From contig NZ_MKKH01000018.1 in assembly GCF_001942335.1 (NCBI RefSeq), positions 1 through 55,833 on the forward strand: a stretch of DNA of 55,833 bases, given 5' to 3'. Both the position numbers and the translations under genes were made by a program. The stretch comes from Cellulosimicrobium sp. CUA-896 (GTDB lineage Bacteria > Actinomycetota > Actinomycetes > Actinomycetales > Cellulomonadaceae). The notes under the pieces were generated by a model. The model worked only from the letters and a program-made list of their open reading frames with translations, ran no database searches and was not told the origin of the DNA. Positions 28,813-37,620 of the stretch are shown here, piece after piece (position 1 is the first letter of the stretch; each line of letters opens with the position of its first letter).

Positions 28813-28827
28813 CAGTAATCGATTACA
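28813..28827. promoter_or_regulatory. Operator copy 1 (CAGTAATCGATTACA) in front of the FGGY kinase
   Basis: The 12-bp core GTAATCGATTAC (28815-28826) is a perfect palindrome with a central CG, as in LacI-family operators. It lies 16-27 bp upstream of the kinase start, just downstream of a TTGATT -35-like box (28836-28831). The identical 15-mer recurs at 30026-30040. Confidence 0.8.
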
Positions 28828-28877
28828 GAATCAAGTCCTCGGCGGACTGGCGGGCCGACGGCGCGACGGGCGTGGCG

Positions 28878-29903
28878 TCAGGCGGGTACCCGCCCCGCGT
28901 CCGCGGCGGGCGTGCCGTCGAGGACGACGTGGCGCGCGGGGGAGTCCAGGCCGTCGAGGCGTTCGAGCAGCATCTCGGCGGCCGTGACGCCGAGCCCGCG
29001 CGGGTTGAGGGGGAGCAGGGCGACCTGGTCGGTGCGCGACGTCGCGAACGGCAGGTCGCCCACGATCCCCACGCCCGTGGCCGCGGACCCCGTGGCGGTG
29101 CCGCGGTCGTCGGCGGACCCGGCGAGCGGGACGCGACGGTCGGCGAGGGCGCGCAGCGCGCCGACCCCCACGAGGTTGTTCGTGGCGAGGACGGCGTCCG
29201 GGGCGCCAGCGGCGTCGAGCAGCCCCGCCGTCGCGGCGTAGCCGCCGTCGACGCGGAAGTTGGCGTGGATCAGGAGCTCGTCCGGCGCGTCGAGCCCCTC
29301 CTCGGCGAGCGCGGCGCGCCAGCCCTCGGCGCGCTGCGCGGCGGTGCTGGTCTCGCGCGGCCCGGTCACGCAGGCGATGCGCCGGAACCCGCGGTCCAGG
29401 AGCGAGCGCGTCGCGCGACGCCCCAGGGCGGCGTTGTCGAAGGTGACCTGGTCGACGTCGTCGCGGACCGCGCGGTCGAGCGCCACGACGGCGCGACCGC
29501 GGGCGAGGAGGTTGCCGAGCGGTGGGGCGCCGGGCGCGGCGGCGATGAGGACGCCGGCCATGTTCTCGTGCTCGGCGACGTCGAGGTAGCGCGCCTCCTT
29601 GGCCGGGTCGTCGTCGGTGTTGCACAGCACGACGGAGTAGCCCGCCTGCTGGGCGACGTCCTCGACGCCGCGCGCGACGGCGGTGAAGAACGGGTTCTCG
29701 ACGTCGGGCAGCACGAGCGCGACGACGTCGCTCGACCGGCGGCGCAGGGACCGGGCCGTGCGGTCGGGCACGTAGCCGAGCTCGGCGACCGCCGCGTGCA
29801 CCGCCGTGGCCAGCTCCGGGCGGACGGTCTTGCCGTTGAGCACGCGCGAGACGGTCGCGGTCGAGACGCCGGCCTGCCGGGCGACGTCGACGATCCGGGT
29901 CAC
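28878..29903 (-). CDS. LacI-family transcriptional repressor
   Basis: The 341-residue regulator has the LacI helix-turn-helix and hinge (TRIVDVARQAGVSTATVSRVLNGK) at the N-terminus, then a periplasmic-binding-like sensor domain (VVALVLPDVENPFFTAVARGVE, ACVTGPRETSTAAQRAEGW, VGIVGDLPFATSRTDQVALL). The GTG at 29903 follows GGAGGT. It lies between two copies of a palindrome typical of LacI operators and so probably controls both the kinase-isomerase operon and the GntR-led rightward operon. The inducer is probably a sugar or sugar phosphate of this pathway. Confidence 0.93.
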   Translation of the reverse strand: MTRIVDVARQAGVSTATVSRVLNGKTVRPELATAVHAAVAELGYVPDRTARSLRRRSSDVVALVLPDVENPFFTAVARGVEDVAQQAGYSVVLCNTDDDPAKEARYLDVAEHENMAGVLIAAAPGAPPLGNLLARGRAVVALDRAVRDDVDQVTFDNAALGRRATRSLLDRGFRRIACVTGPRETSTAAQRAEGWRAALAEEGLDAPDELLIHANFRVDGGYAATAGLLDAAGAPDAVLATNNLVGVGALRALADRRVPLAGSADDRGTATGSAATGVGIVGDLPFATSRTDQVALLPLNPRGLGVTAAEMLLERLDGLDSPARHVVLDGTPAADAGRVPA

Positions 29904-30006
29904 GGGACCTCCTGGGGTCGGGGTGGCGCCCAGTCTGCTGCACGGCGCGGGGGCGACGCACCGGCGATGACCAGGAGTGTTGCGCACCCGGCGTGCATGG
30001 GCTTAT

Positions 30007-30019
30007 GTTGACGGTCAAC
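30007..30019. promoter_or_regulatory. Palindrome GTTGACGGTCAAC overlapping a -35 box
   Basis: A 13-bp odd-centred perfect palindrome contains TTGACG (30008-30013), a good -35 box for the GntR gene. FadR-type GntR proteins often bind short palindromes of this form, so autoregulation is plausible. The LacI-type operator lies where the -10 box would be. Confidence 0.5.
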
Positions 30020-30025
30020 CGTTAG

Positions 30026-30040
30026 CAGTAATCGATTACA
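30026..30040. promoter_or_regulatory. Operator copy 2 (CAGTAATCGATTACA) in front of the GntR gene
   Basis: Identical over 15 bp to 28813-28827, with the same 12-bp palindromic core at 30028-30039. It overlaps the expected -10 position 12-13 bases after TTGACG and ends 20 bp before the GTG at 30061. Confidence 0.8.
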
Positions 30041-30060
30041 CCACGGACGAGGAGGTCCAC

Positions 30061-30780
30061 GTGAGCATCACCGACGGCCAGCGAGGGCGCACCGCGCTCA
30101 GCGTGCGGCCGGCTCCCGCGCTCGGGCAGCACGTCGTCGACCACCTGCGCCGTCTCATCATCACCGGCGAGCTCCGCCCGGGCACCCACCTCGTCGAGGC
30201 CCAGCTCTCGCGGACCTTCGACGTCAGCCGCGGCCCGGTGCGCGACGCCCTGCGCCAGCTCGAGACCGAGGGCCTCGTCGAGTCCCGCCGCCGCGGCGTC
30301 TTCGTCATCGGCCTCACGCTCGACGACATCGAGGAGCTGTACGTGCTGCGGCGGCTGCTCGAGCTCGAGGCCGTGCGGCTGTGCATGGGCGAGCCCGGTG
30401 TCGACCACGCCGCGGCCGAGGCCGCGCTCGACCGCATGGCCGCGGCCGCGACGGCGCAGGACCCCGCCGCGTTCGCGACCGCCGACCTCGACTTCCACAC
30501 CGCGTTCTACGCCGCGTCCGGCCACCGGCGTCTCGAGACGATCTGGCAGCAGTACCGCCCGACGTTCGCCGGGATGCTCACGGTGACCAACGCGGAGGAC
30601 CAGGACCTCGCGCCCACGCTCGACGACCACGCCGAGCTGCTGCGCGTGATCCGCGACGGCGACCAGCAGCAGGCCGTGGCCCTGCTCGACGCGCACCTCG
30701 ACGGGTCGCACCGCCGCATGCTCGCCGCGTACTCGCGCTTCGTGGCCACCGCCCAGGGCGACGACGGCGCGCCCGTCTGA
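30061..30780 (+). CDS. GntR-family regulator with FCD domain
   Basis: The 239-residue regulator has a winged helix (LGQHVVDHLRRLIITGELRP, then LSRTFDVSRGPVRDALRQLE) and a C-terminal FCD domain (ELEAVRLCMGE, ADLDFHTAFYAASGHRRL, DHAELLRVIRDGD), where metal-binding Asp and His residues normally bind a small carboxylate. Such proteins respond to organic or sugar acids. The GTG at 30061 follows GAGGAGG. It heads the transporter-aldolase genes and probably controls them. Confidence 0.93.
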   Translation: MSITDGQRGRTALSVRPAPALGQHVVDHLRRLIITGELRPGTHLVEAQLSRTFDVSRGPVRDALRQLETEGLVESRRRGVFVIGLTLDDIEELYVLRRLLELEAVRLCMGEPGVDHAAAEAALDRMAAAATAQDPAAFATADLDFHTAFYAASGHRRLETIWQQYRPTFAGMLTVTNAEDQDLAPTLDDHAELLRVIRDGDQQQAVALLDAHLDGSHRRMLAAYSRFVATAQGDDGAPV

Positions 30781-30815
30781 GACGCCCCCGTCCCGACGCC
30801 CCCGTCCCGACGCCC
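30781..30815. repeat. 14-bp tandem repeat (GACGCCCCCGTCCC x2.5)
   Basis: Two full copies (30781-30794, 30795-30808) and a partial third directly follow the GntR stop codon, in the 112-bp gap before tctC. The gap holds no gene. Confidence 0.8.
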
Positions 30816-30892
30816 ATCGCCGGGCGCCGCACCGACCCGCACGACCCGTACCCCCGCTCCACCCGAGTACCGACAAGGGAGTTGTTACGACC

Positions 30893-31870
30893 ATGACCCG
30901 ACGCACCACCCGCTCGCTCGCCCTCGGCGCCGCCCTCGCGGCCTCCGGCCTCGCGCTCGCCGCCTGCTCCGACGGCGGCACCGGCTCCGGCGGCGGAGGC
31001 GGCGAGGAGTTCCCCACGGACGACATCACCCTGATCGTCCAGGCCGCGGCCGGCGGCGGCTCCGACCTCACGTCGCGCGCCCTCGCGTCCGAGCTCGAGC
31101 CGATCCTCGGGCAGTCGATCGTCGTGGAGAACCGCCCCGGCGCCTCCGGCTCGACGGCGATGCAGTACGTCGCCGGGCAGGAGCCGGACGGCTACACCAT
31201 CGGGTTCTCCCCCGTGGAGATCGCGATGCTCGGTCACACGGGCTTCGACGTCGACCCGGCCGACTACGACTTCCTCGGCCAGATCATGCTCGCCCCGGGC
31301 GTGCTCGTCGTCCCGACCGACAGCCCGTACGACACCCTCGAGGACTTCGTCGACGCCGCGCAGTCGAGCACGCTGTCCGTCGCCAACTCCGGCGCGGGCT
31401 CCATCTGGGAGGCCGCGGCGCTCGGCCTCGCCGCGGAGACGGGCGCTCAGCTCAGCCCCGTGCCCTTCGACGGCGGCGCCCCGGCGCTCGCGGCCGCGGT
31501 CGGCGGCCAGGTGGACGCCGCCGTGGCCGGTGCCGGCGAGGTGTCGGCCGCGGTCGAGGAGGGTCAGGTCAAGGCGCTCGCCGTGTTCCACGACGAGGCG
31601 TACCCCGACCTGCCCGACGTCCCGACGGCCGCGGACGCCGGCTACGACCTCGAGTTCGGTGGCTGGGGCGGCATCTACGCGCCCGCGGGCCTGCCGGACG
31701 AGGTGCGCTCCACGCTCGAGTCGGCGATCGAGGAGGCCGCGACGTCCGACGGCTTCGTCGACACCGTGACGAAGTCCGGCAACCTGCCGGTCTACAAGAC
31801 CGCGGACGAGTTCACCGACTTCGTCAACAGCGAGTACGACCGGTTCGGGACGCTGCTCGGGGACGACTGA
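30893..31870 (+). CDS. tctC: Tripartite tricarboxylate transporter substrate-binding lipoprotein
   Basis: The 325-residue protein has a lipoprotein signal ending LALAACSDGG and the TctC/Bug fold: ITLIVQAAAGGGSDLTSRAL, IVVENRPGASGSTAMQYVA, VGGQVDAAVAGAGEVSAAVEEG and FGGWGGIYAPAGLPDEVR. Bug proteins bind carboxylated ligands outside the membrane. The ligand is unknown, but a sugar acid or related ulosonate fits the aldolase downstream. It begins the operon tctC-tctB-tctA. Confidence 0.93.
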   Translation: MTRRTTRSLALGAALAASGLALAACSDGGTGSGGGGGEEFPTDDITLIVQAAAGGGSDLTSRALASELEPILGQSIVVENRPGASGSTAMQYVAGQEPDGYTIGFSPVEIAMLGHTGFDVDPADYDFLGQIMLAPGVLVVPTDSPYDTLEDFVDAAQSSTLSVANSGAGSIWEAAALGLAAETGAQLSPVPFDGGAPALAAAVGGQVDAAVAGAGEVSAAVEEGQVKALAVFHDEAYPDLPDVPTAADAGYDLEFGGWGGIYAPAGLPDEVRSTLESAIEEAATSDGFVDTVTKSGNLPVYKTADEFTDFVNSEYDRFGTLLGDD

Positions 31871-32507
31871 TGAAGATCGCACGCAGCACCCGCGGTGCCG
31901 CCGCCCCGTCCCGTGCGGACGGGGCGGCGGCCCCCGCCGAGGGCGCCGCGGCCGACGCCGCCACGACCGGCGGGCCGACCGACGCCGATCTGGTGGATGC
32001 CGCGACGACCGACGCGAGCTCGTCCGACGCCGCGACCCGGGACGACGACGCCGTCCCGGCGGCGCGTCCGTCGCGGCGTCTCGAGGTCGGGTCGGCGCTC
32101 GTCGCGCTGGCGGTCCTCGGCACCCTCGCGTTCCTCGCGCGCCGCATCGAGGTGCGGGCCGAGACGGGGGGCATCGACCCGCGCTGGTGGCCCGAGCTGC
32201 TCGGGACCGTCGGCGCGGCGCTCGCCGTCGCGCTCCTCGTCGTGGCGGTCGTGCGGCCGTCGGACCGGGGCGACCTCGAGGCGACGACCCGCTCGGGCGT
32301 CGTGCGGCTCGTCGCGACGGTCGCGCTCGCGGCCGGGTACCTCGTGCTGTGGCCGCTCGTCGGGTTCCTCGTCGCGACGCCCGTCTTCCTGCTCGCCGCC
32401 GTCGTCCTGTTCGCGCCCGCGGCTGGCGGACGCTCGTCCTCTTCCCGCTGCTGACGACCGCGGGGATCTACCTGCTCTTCCACACGCTTCTCGAGGTGCC
32501 GCTGTGA
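31870..32507 (+). CDS. tctB: Tripartite tricarboxylate transporter small membrane subunit (frameshifted)
   Basis: About 212 residues after repair, with an unusually long Ala/Asp/Thr-rich N-terminus (about 70 residues) before four membrane segments (ALVALAVLGTLAFLARRIEV, ELLGTVGAALAVALLVVAVV, LAAGYLVLWPLVGFLVATPV, then VLFPLLTTAGIYLLFHTLL). One C is missing near 32417. The ATG overlaps the tctC stop by one base and the TGA overlaps the tctA GTG, which supports the repaired end. It is the small permease subunit. Confidence 0.85.
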
Positions 32508-34029
32508 ACGTCGTCCTCGACGGACTGTCCCCGCTGCTCGACCCGACGGTCCTCGTCTGCCTCCTCGCCGGCCTGCTCGTCGGCACCCTCGTCGGGGCGT
32601 TCCCCGGCGTCACCGGGTCGATGGCGGTCGCGCTCGCGGCCGGCTTCACCCTCACGCTCGAGCCCGTGCAGGGCCTCGCGGTGCTGCTCACCATCTACGT
32701 GGGCGCGAACTACGGCGACCGCATCCCCTCGATCCTCGTCAACACCCCCGGCACACCGGCGGCGATCGCGACGACGCTCGACGGCTATCCGTTGGCGAAG
32801 CAGGGCAAGGCCGGGTTCGCGCTCGTCGCGTCCTCGCTCGTCACCACCGGCGGCATCCTCGTGTCATGGCCGTCTTCCTCGTCGCGGCCCGCCCCATCGC
32901 GCAGCTCGCACTCGAGTTCGGGCCCGCCGAGATGTTCGCCCTCGTCGTGTTCGGCCTGACGGTGATGATCTCCATCTCGTCGCGCTCGATCCTCAAGGGC
33001 GTCATCGCCGGCATCGTCGGTCTCGCGATCGCGACGATCGGCCGCGACCCCATCACGGGCGACGGGCGCTTCGTCTTCGGCGTCAACGACCTCAACTCGG
33101 GCCTGCCGTTCATCGCCGTGATCATCGGCCTGTTCGGCATCGCCGAGCTCTTCGACCAGATCCTCACGCACCGGGCGCACGTCGTGAAGCCGATCTCGTC
33201 GCTCGGCCGGTGGCGGCCCACGCGCGGCGAGCTCAAGCAGATGGGCAAGCCGTTCGCGCTCGGCTCCGTCATCGGCACGGTCGTCGGCGTCGTGCCCGCC
33301 GCGGGCGGCGACATCGCCGGCCTCATCGGCTGGGACCGCGCCAAGCGGATGTCGAAGGAGCCGGAGAAGTTCGGCAAGGGCTCGGTCGAGGGTCTCGCCG
33401 CGGCGGACACCTCCTCGAGCGCGACCCTCGGCGGGTCCCTCACCACGACGATGGCGCTCGGCATCCCGGGCGACTCCGTCATGGCCGTCATGGTCGGCTC
33501 GATGGTCATCTGGGGCCTGCAGCCGGGGCCGTCGCTGTTCAGCAACAACCCCGACCTGGTCGTGACCATCGCGACCATCATGATCGTCGCCACCGTGCTG
33601 TCCCTCGGGATCAGCCTCGTGCGCATGCGCGGCATGGTGAAGCTGCTCGACCTGCCGAACCACTACCTGTGGGCGGGCATCCTCGTGTTCTGCGTCGTCG
33701 GCACGTACACGACGACGAACAACATGTACACGGTGTGGGTCATGCTCGTCTCCGGCGTGGTCGGCGTGATCATGAAGCGCACCGGCTTCCCGGCCGGGCC
33801 GGTCGTGCTCGGGCTGCTCCTCGGCCCGCTCGCCGAGGCGAACCTGCGCCGCGCCCTGCTCATCGACGGCCCGGCGGTGCTCGTCACCCAGCCCATCGCG
33901 GCCGTGCTCCTCGTGCTCGCGCTCGTCGGCCTCGCGACCCCGATCGTCGCCCGGGCCCGCACGGCGCGCCGCGAGCGCGCCGCCCGTGAGGCGGAGCTCG
34001 AGAAGGCGACGAGCGGGAGCGCGCGGTGA
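32504..34029 (+). CDS. tctA: Tripartite tricarboxylate transporter large membrane subunit (frameshifted)
   Basis: About 508 residues, the normal length. TctA signatures: GLLVGTLVGAFPGVTGSMAVAL, YVGANYGDRIPSILVNTPGTP, VVGVVPAAGGDIAGLIGWD and TTTMALGIPGDSVMAVMVG; about twelve membrane segments. One base is missing near 32865, joining GGILVSMAVFLVAARP. Starts at GTG 32504 overlapping tctB and ends in GTGA with the Asp-box gene. It is the main transport subunit of this ion-driven importer. Confidence 0.93.
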
Positions 34030-35134
34030 CCGCCGCCGCCGCGGCGCCCGCCGTCGACCGCCGCGTGCGGCGCCGCTGGGTGCACGTCGACGGGCCCGAG
34101 CGGTTCCAGGCGCACGCCTCGTCGGTGCTCGTCGTCGGCGGCGACGTGCTCGTGGCTTGGTTCGCGGGCACGCGCGAGGGCGCCGCGGACACGCGCGTGC
34201 GCCTCGCCCGCCGGGCGCCGGACGGCGCGTGGGACGAGCCGCAGGTCGTGCTCGACGCCGACGTCCCGCACTGGAACCCCGTGCTCGCGCACGGCCCCGA
34301 CGGCGCGGTCTGGCTCTTCGCCAAGCGCGGCCCGCGGATCTCCGCGTGGTCGACGTGGGTGGCCCGCTCGACCGACGGCGGGCGCACGTGGACCGACGCC
34401 CGTGAGCTCGTCCCGGGCGACGCGGGCGGGCGCGGTCCCGTGAAGAACCCGCCGCTCCTGCTGCCCGACGGCGCGTGGCTCGCCCCCGGGTCGACCGAGC
34501 GCTGGGGCGAGCGGCCCGAGTGGGCGCCGTTCGTCGACCGCTCGACCGACGCGGGCCGCACCTGGGAGAAGACCCCGATCCCGCTCGACCGCGCCGGCAT
34601 GCGGGGCGCCGGCGCGATCCAGCCCGCGCTCTGGGCCGGTGCCGACGGGACCGTGCACGCGCTGCTGCGCAGCACGGAGGGCACGCGCTGCGCTCGTCGT
34701 CCGCCGACGGCGGGCGGACGTGGTCCACCGCCGAACCCGCGGACCTGCCGAACAACAACTCGGGCCTCACCGCCGTCGCGCTGCCGGGCGGCCGCGTCGC
34801 GTGCGTCCACAACCCGGTGTCCGGGGACTGGGCCGCGCGCTGCCCGCTCGTCGTGTCCGTGTCCGACGACGACGGCCGCACCTGGCGCCACGCCGCGACG
34901 GTCGAGGACGGCCGCACCCCGGTCGACGACGACCCGTTGCTCGTCCCGGCGCTGCCCCCGCAGGGCGTCGCCGCCTTCGCCCCCGCGGACGAGGGCGTCG
35001 AGACCGCCGGGGTGGGGGAGTACTCCTACCCGGCCGCCGTGCTCCAGCGCGACGCCCTGCTCGTCACCTACACCTGGCAGCGCCGCGGGGTCGTCGAGGC
35101 GCGCGTCCCGCTCGACCTGCTCCGCTCCGCCTGA
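34026..35134 (+). CDS. Cytosolic Asp-box (BNR) sialidase-like protein (frameshifted)
   Basis: About 369 residues with no signal peptide. Four Asp boxes of the S-x-D-x-G-x-T-W type: STDGGRTW near 115, STDAGRTW near 173, SADGGRTW near 226 and SDDDGRTW near 280. Other conserved family marks are PHWNPVL, VKNPPLLLPDG, PNNNSGL and EYSYPAAV near the end. The set matches the BNR_2 sialidase-like group, often annotated exo-alpha-sialidase, but many members have other or unknown substrates. One C is missing near 34683. The start overlaps the tctA stop (GTGA), so it belongs to the uptake operon and should act on the imported compound in the cytoplasm. Confidence 0.85.
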
Positions 35135-35234
35135 CCGCCCGGCGTCGCCGACGCCGTCCGGCCGATCCGCCCCCTCCAGCAGACCCGCACCACGACGTCC
35201 CGCGCCCACGGCCGGGGCCCACCGGAAGGACATC

Positions 35235-36092
35235 ATGACCGCACGCATCGTCAGCGCCGTCCCCGTCCCGTTCACCACCGACGGCGAGCTCGACCTCGGG
35301 ACGTACGAGAAGGCGCTCGCCGCGATCGCCCCGCACGTCGGCGGCGCGCTCGTCGCCGGCACGACGGGGGAGTTCCCCGCGCTCGAGGACGACGAGCGGG
35401 TCGAGCTGTTCCGCCGCGCCGTCGACGTGCTCGGCGCGGAGCGCGTCATCGCGCACCTCGGCCACGGCAGCACGCGGCAGGTCCTGCGCCTCGCGGCCGC
35501 GACCGCCGAGCTGGGGATCACGCGCTTCGCGCTGCTCACGCCGTACTACCTGCCCACCGACGACGACGGGGTCGTCGAGTTCTTCCGCGCGCTCACGCAG
35601 GCCCACCCCGGGGCCGAGGTGTACGCCTACCTCTTCCCGGAGCGGACCGGCTCCGAGGTGTCGCCCGAGACGCTGCGCCGGGTCCTCGAGCTGCCCGGAC
35701 TCGTCGGCGTCAAGCTGTCCGGCGGCGCCGCCGCGCGCCTGCCCGAGTACGCCGCCGTGCTGCGCGACGGCCAGCAGCTGTACTCCGGCGACGACTCGAC
35801 GCTGCCGGCCGTCCTCGCCGCCGGCGGCACCGGCGTCGTCTCCGGCGTCTCGAGCGCGTTCCCCGAGACGTTCGCCGCGCTCGCCGCGGCCCTGGACGCG
35901 GGCGACGCGGCCGCCGAAGCGCTGCAGCGCACGGTGCAGGAGATCGTGCCGCTCGTCGGCCCGACCATCCCGCGGCTCAAGGCCGCCATGGCCGCGCGCG
36001 ACGGCGCGACGTGGGCCTCGCGCATGTCCCTGCCCGCCGTCGACGCGGACACCCGGGCGCGCATCGACGACGCCGTGGCCGCGCACCGCTGA
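35235..36092 (+). CDS. DapA/NanA-superfamily aldolase or dehydratase
   Basis: The 285-residue protein is a class I aldolase of the dihydrodipicolinate synthase/N-acetylneuraminate lyase superfamily: GTTGE at 42-46, Tyr132 in YAYLFPERTG and the Schiff-base Lys160 in GVKLSGG. Members cleave or dehydrate 2-keto acids such as N-acetylneuraminate, 2-keto-3-deoxy-sugar acids or 4-hydroxy-2-oxoglutarate. A dedicated lysine-biosynthesis DapA is unlikely in this catabolic context. The ATG at 35235 follows GGAAGGA. Confidence 0.9.
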   Translation: MTARIVSAVPVPFTTDGELDLGTYEKALAAIAPHVGGALVAGTTGEFPALEDDERVELFRRAVDVLGAERVIAHLGHGSTRQVLRLAAATAELGITRFALLTPYYLPTDDDGVVEFFRALTQAHPGAEVYAYLFPERTGSEVSPETLRRVLELPGLVGVKLSGGAAARLPEYAAVLRDGQQLYSGDDSTLPAVLAAGGTGVVSGVSSAFPETFAALAAALDAGDAAAEALQRTVQEIVPLVGPTIPRLKAAMAARDGATWASRMSLPAVDADTRARIDDAVAAHR

Positions 36093-36104
36093 CCGGCGCG
36101 GGCC

Positions 36105-36148
36105 GAGGCAGGTACGAGGCAGGTACGAGGCAGGTTCGAGGCAGGATG
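36105..36148. repeat. Four tandem 11-bp repeats running into the ribokinase start codon
   Basis: GAGGCAGGTAC occurs at 36105-36115 and 36116-36126, then GAGGCAGGTTC (36127-36137) and GAGGCAGGATG (36138-36148). The last copy contains the ATG start and each copy carries a GAGG-like ribosome site. Confidence 0.85.
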
Positions 36149-37135
36149 GACGGCGTGGAGCTGGAGACGGACGGGACGCGCGCCGGGACGGACGGGACGC
36201 ACGCCGGGGCGGGTCGTCCGACCGGCGACGGCCGCGTCGTCGTCGTCGGGAGCGCGAACGTCGACGTGGTCGTCGACGTCCCGCGCCACCCCCACGGCGG
36301 CGAGACGGTGCTCGGCGGGGAGCTGCGCCGGGCGCCCGGCGGCAAGGGCGCGAACCAGGCGGTCGCGTCGGCGCTCGCGGGCGGCGCCGTGACCGCTTTC
36401 GTCGGGGCGCTCGGGGACGACGACGGCGCGCGCCTGCTCCGGGCCTCGCTCGACCGGGCGGGGGTCGGCACGGACGCGGTCCGCACGGTCCCCGGCGCGT
36501 CCGGGACGGCGCTCATCACGGTCTCGCCCGGCGGCGAGAACGCGATCGTCGTCGCGCCGGGCGCCAACGGGCGGGTCGTCGTGGACGACGCCGAGCGCCG
36601 GCTCCTCGCCGAGGCCGACGTGGTCCTCGCGCAGCTCGAGATCCCGGTCGGGACGGTCGTCGCGGCTGCCCGGGCGCGCCGTCGCGGTGTCCTGTTCGTG
36701 CTCAATGCCGCGCCGTCGCGCGAGCTGCCCGACGAGCTGTGGCGTGAGATCGACGTCCTCGTCGTCAACGAGCACGAGGCCGCCGACCTCGCCGGGGCGG
36801 GATCCGACGCCGCCCCGGACGGCCTCGCGGCCTCCCTGCTCACGCGGGTGTCCGCGGTCGTCGTGACGCTCGGCGGCGACGGCTGCCTCGTCGCCCGTCG
36901 CGGCGAGGAGCCGGTGCGGCTGGCCGGCCGCCGCGTCGACGTCGTCGACACGACCGGCGCGGGGGACACCTTCTGCGGGGTGCTCGCCGCGGAGCTGGCC
37001 CGCGGGACGGACCTCGTCGCCGCGGCCAGGGTGGCGGGGACCGCCGGGGCGCTCGCCGTCACGCGGCCGGGAGCGCAGGACGCGGTGCCGGGCCGGGACC
37101 AGGTGCTCGCAGCCCTCGACGCGTCTGCGGGGTGA
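36146..37135 (+). CDS. Ribokinase / PfkB-family sugar kinase
   Basis: The 329-residue kinase has the N-terminal PfkB signature (VVVVGSANVDVVVDVPRHPHGGE as start, RRAPGGKGANQAVASALAGG inside) and the C-terminal one DTTGAGDTFCGVLAAEL, whose Asp in GAGDTF is the catalytic base. It phosphorylates a furanose-type sugar with ATP, possibly ribose or a 2-keto-3-deoxy acid produced in this pathway. Start choice is uncertain between ATG 36146, inside the fourth 11-bp repeat, and GTG 36155. It closes the rightward gene group. Confidence 0.88.
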   Translation: MDGVELETDGTRAGTDGTHAGAGRPTGDGRVVVVGSANVDVVVDVPRHPHGGETVLGGELRRAPGGKGANQAVASALAGGAVTAFVGALGDDDGARLLRASLDRAGVGTDAVRTVPGASGTALITVSPGGENAIVVAPGANGRVVVDDAERRLLAEADVVLAQLEIPVGTVVAAARARRRGVLFVLNAAPSRELPDELWREIDVLVVNEHEAADLAGAGSDAAPDGLAASLLTRVSAVVVTLGGDGCLVARRGEEPVRLAGRRVDVVDTTGAGDTFCGVLAAELARGTDLVAAARVAGTAGALAVTRPGAQDAVPGRDQVLAALDASAG

Positions 37136-37142
37136 CGGGCGC

Positions 37143-37607
37143 TCAGCCGTCCGTGCCGTCGAGCGAGCCGTCGACATAGAGCCAGCGGCCGTCCTCGCGG
37201 ACGAACCGGCTCACCTCGTGCAGGTGGCCGCGGTCGGACGGGTGCGCGCGCGAGCGGTGGTGCGCGACGAACTCGACGACACCCGTGTCGTCGAACGGGC
37301 CGCCCGCCGCGGTGCGGACCACGTCGAGGCGCCGCCACTCCACGTCGTCGTCGAGGTCCAGCGTCTCCGGCCGGGTCGACGGGTGCCACGTCGCGCGCAG
37401 GTAGTCGGCGTCGCCGACGACGAACGCGCTGTACCGCGAGCGCATGAGCGCCTCCGCCGTCGGGGCCACGGACGGCGCGGACCCGGACGCCGTGCCGCCG
37501 GGCGCCCGCAGCGCCGCGTGGTACCGCCCGCAGCACTCCCCGTAGGTGTCGCCCGACAGGCAGGGGCAGCGCGCGTCGTCGGGCAGCGGGGAGGACGGGG
37601 AGGCCAC
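37143..37607 (-). CDS. YchJ/UPF0225-like SEC-C motif protein
   Basis: A 154-residue protein with the zinc-type SEC-C sequence CPCLSGDTYGECCGRYH near the start and the YchJ body (LMRSRYSAFVVGDADYLRATWHP, VEFVAHHRS, HEVSRFVREDGRWLYVDG). These are small NTF2-like proteins of unknown role. The GTG at 37607 is chosen because TAGGCT ends seven bases upstream, a leaderless arrangement; the longer in-frame start at 37655 lacks one. Convergent with the ribokinase gene, with an 7-bp gap. Confidence 0.85.
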   Translation of the reverse strand: MASPSSPLPDDARCPCLSGDTYGECCGRYHAALRAPGGTASGSAPSVAPTAEALMRSRYSAFVVGDADYLRATWHPSTRPETLDLDDDVEWRRLDVVRTAAGGPFDDTGVVEFVAHHRSRAHPSDRGHLHEVSRFVREDGRWLYVDGSLDGTDG

Positions 37608-37614
37608 GAGGACG

Positions 37615-37620
37615 AGCCTA
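37615..37620 (-). promoter_or_regulatory. Leaderless -10 element (TAGGCT) for the YchJ-like gene
   Basis: On the minus strand TAGGCT ends seven bases before the GTG at 37607. Confidence 0.55.

Noticed and set aside
34026..35134. Firm call as exo-alpha-sialidase
   Set aside because: It has no signal peptide and family members have varied or unknown substrates; only the Asp-box fold is supported.
35235..36092. Assignment of the aldolase as DapA of lysine biosynthesis
   Set aside because: It sits in a transporter/sugar-kinase operon under a GntR/FCD regulator; the superfamily motifs do not by themselves specify DapA.
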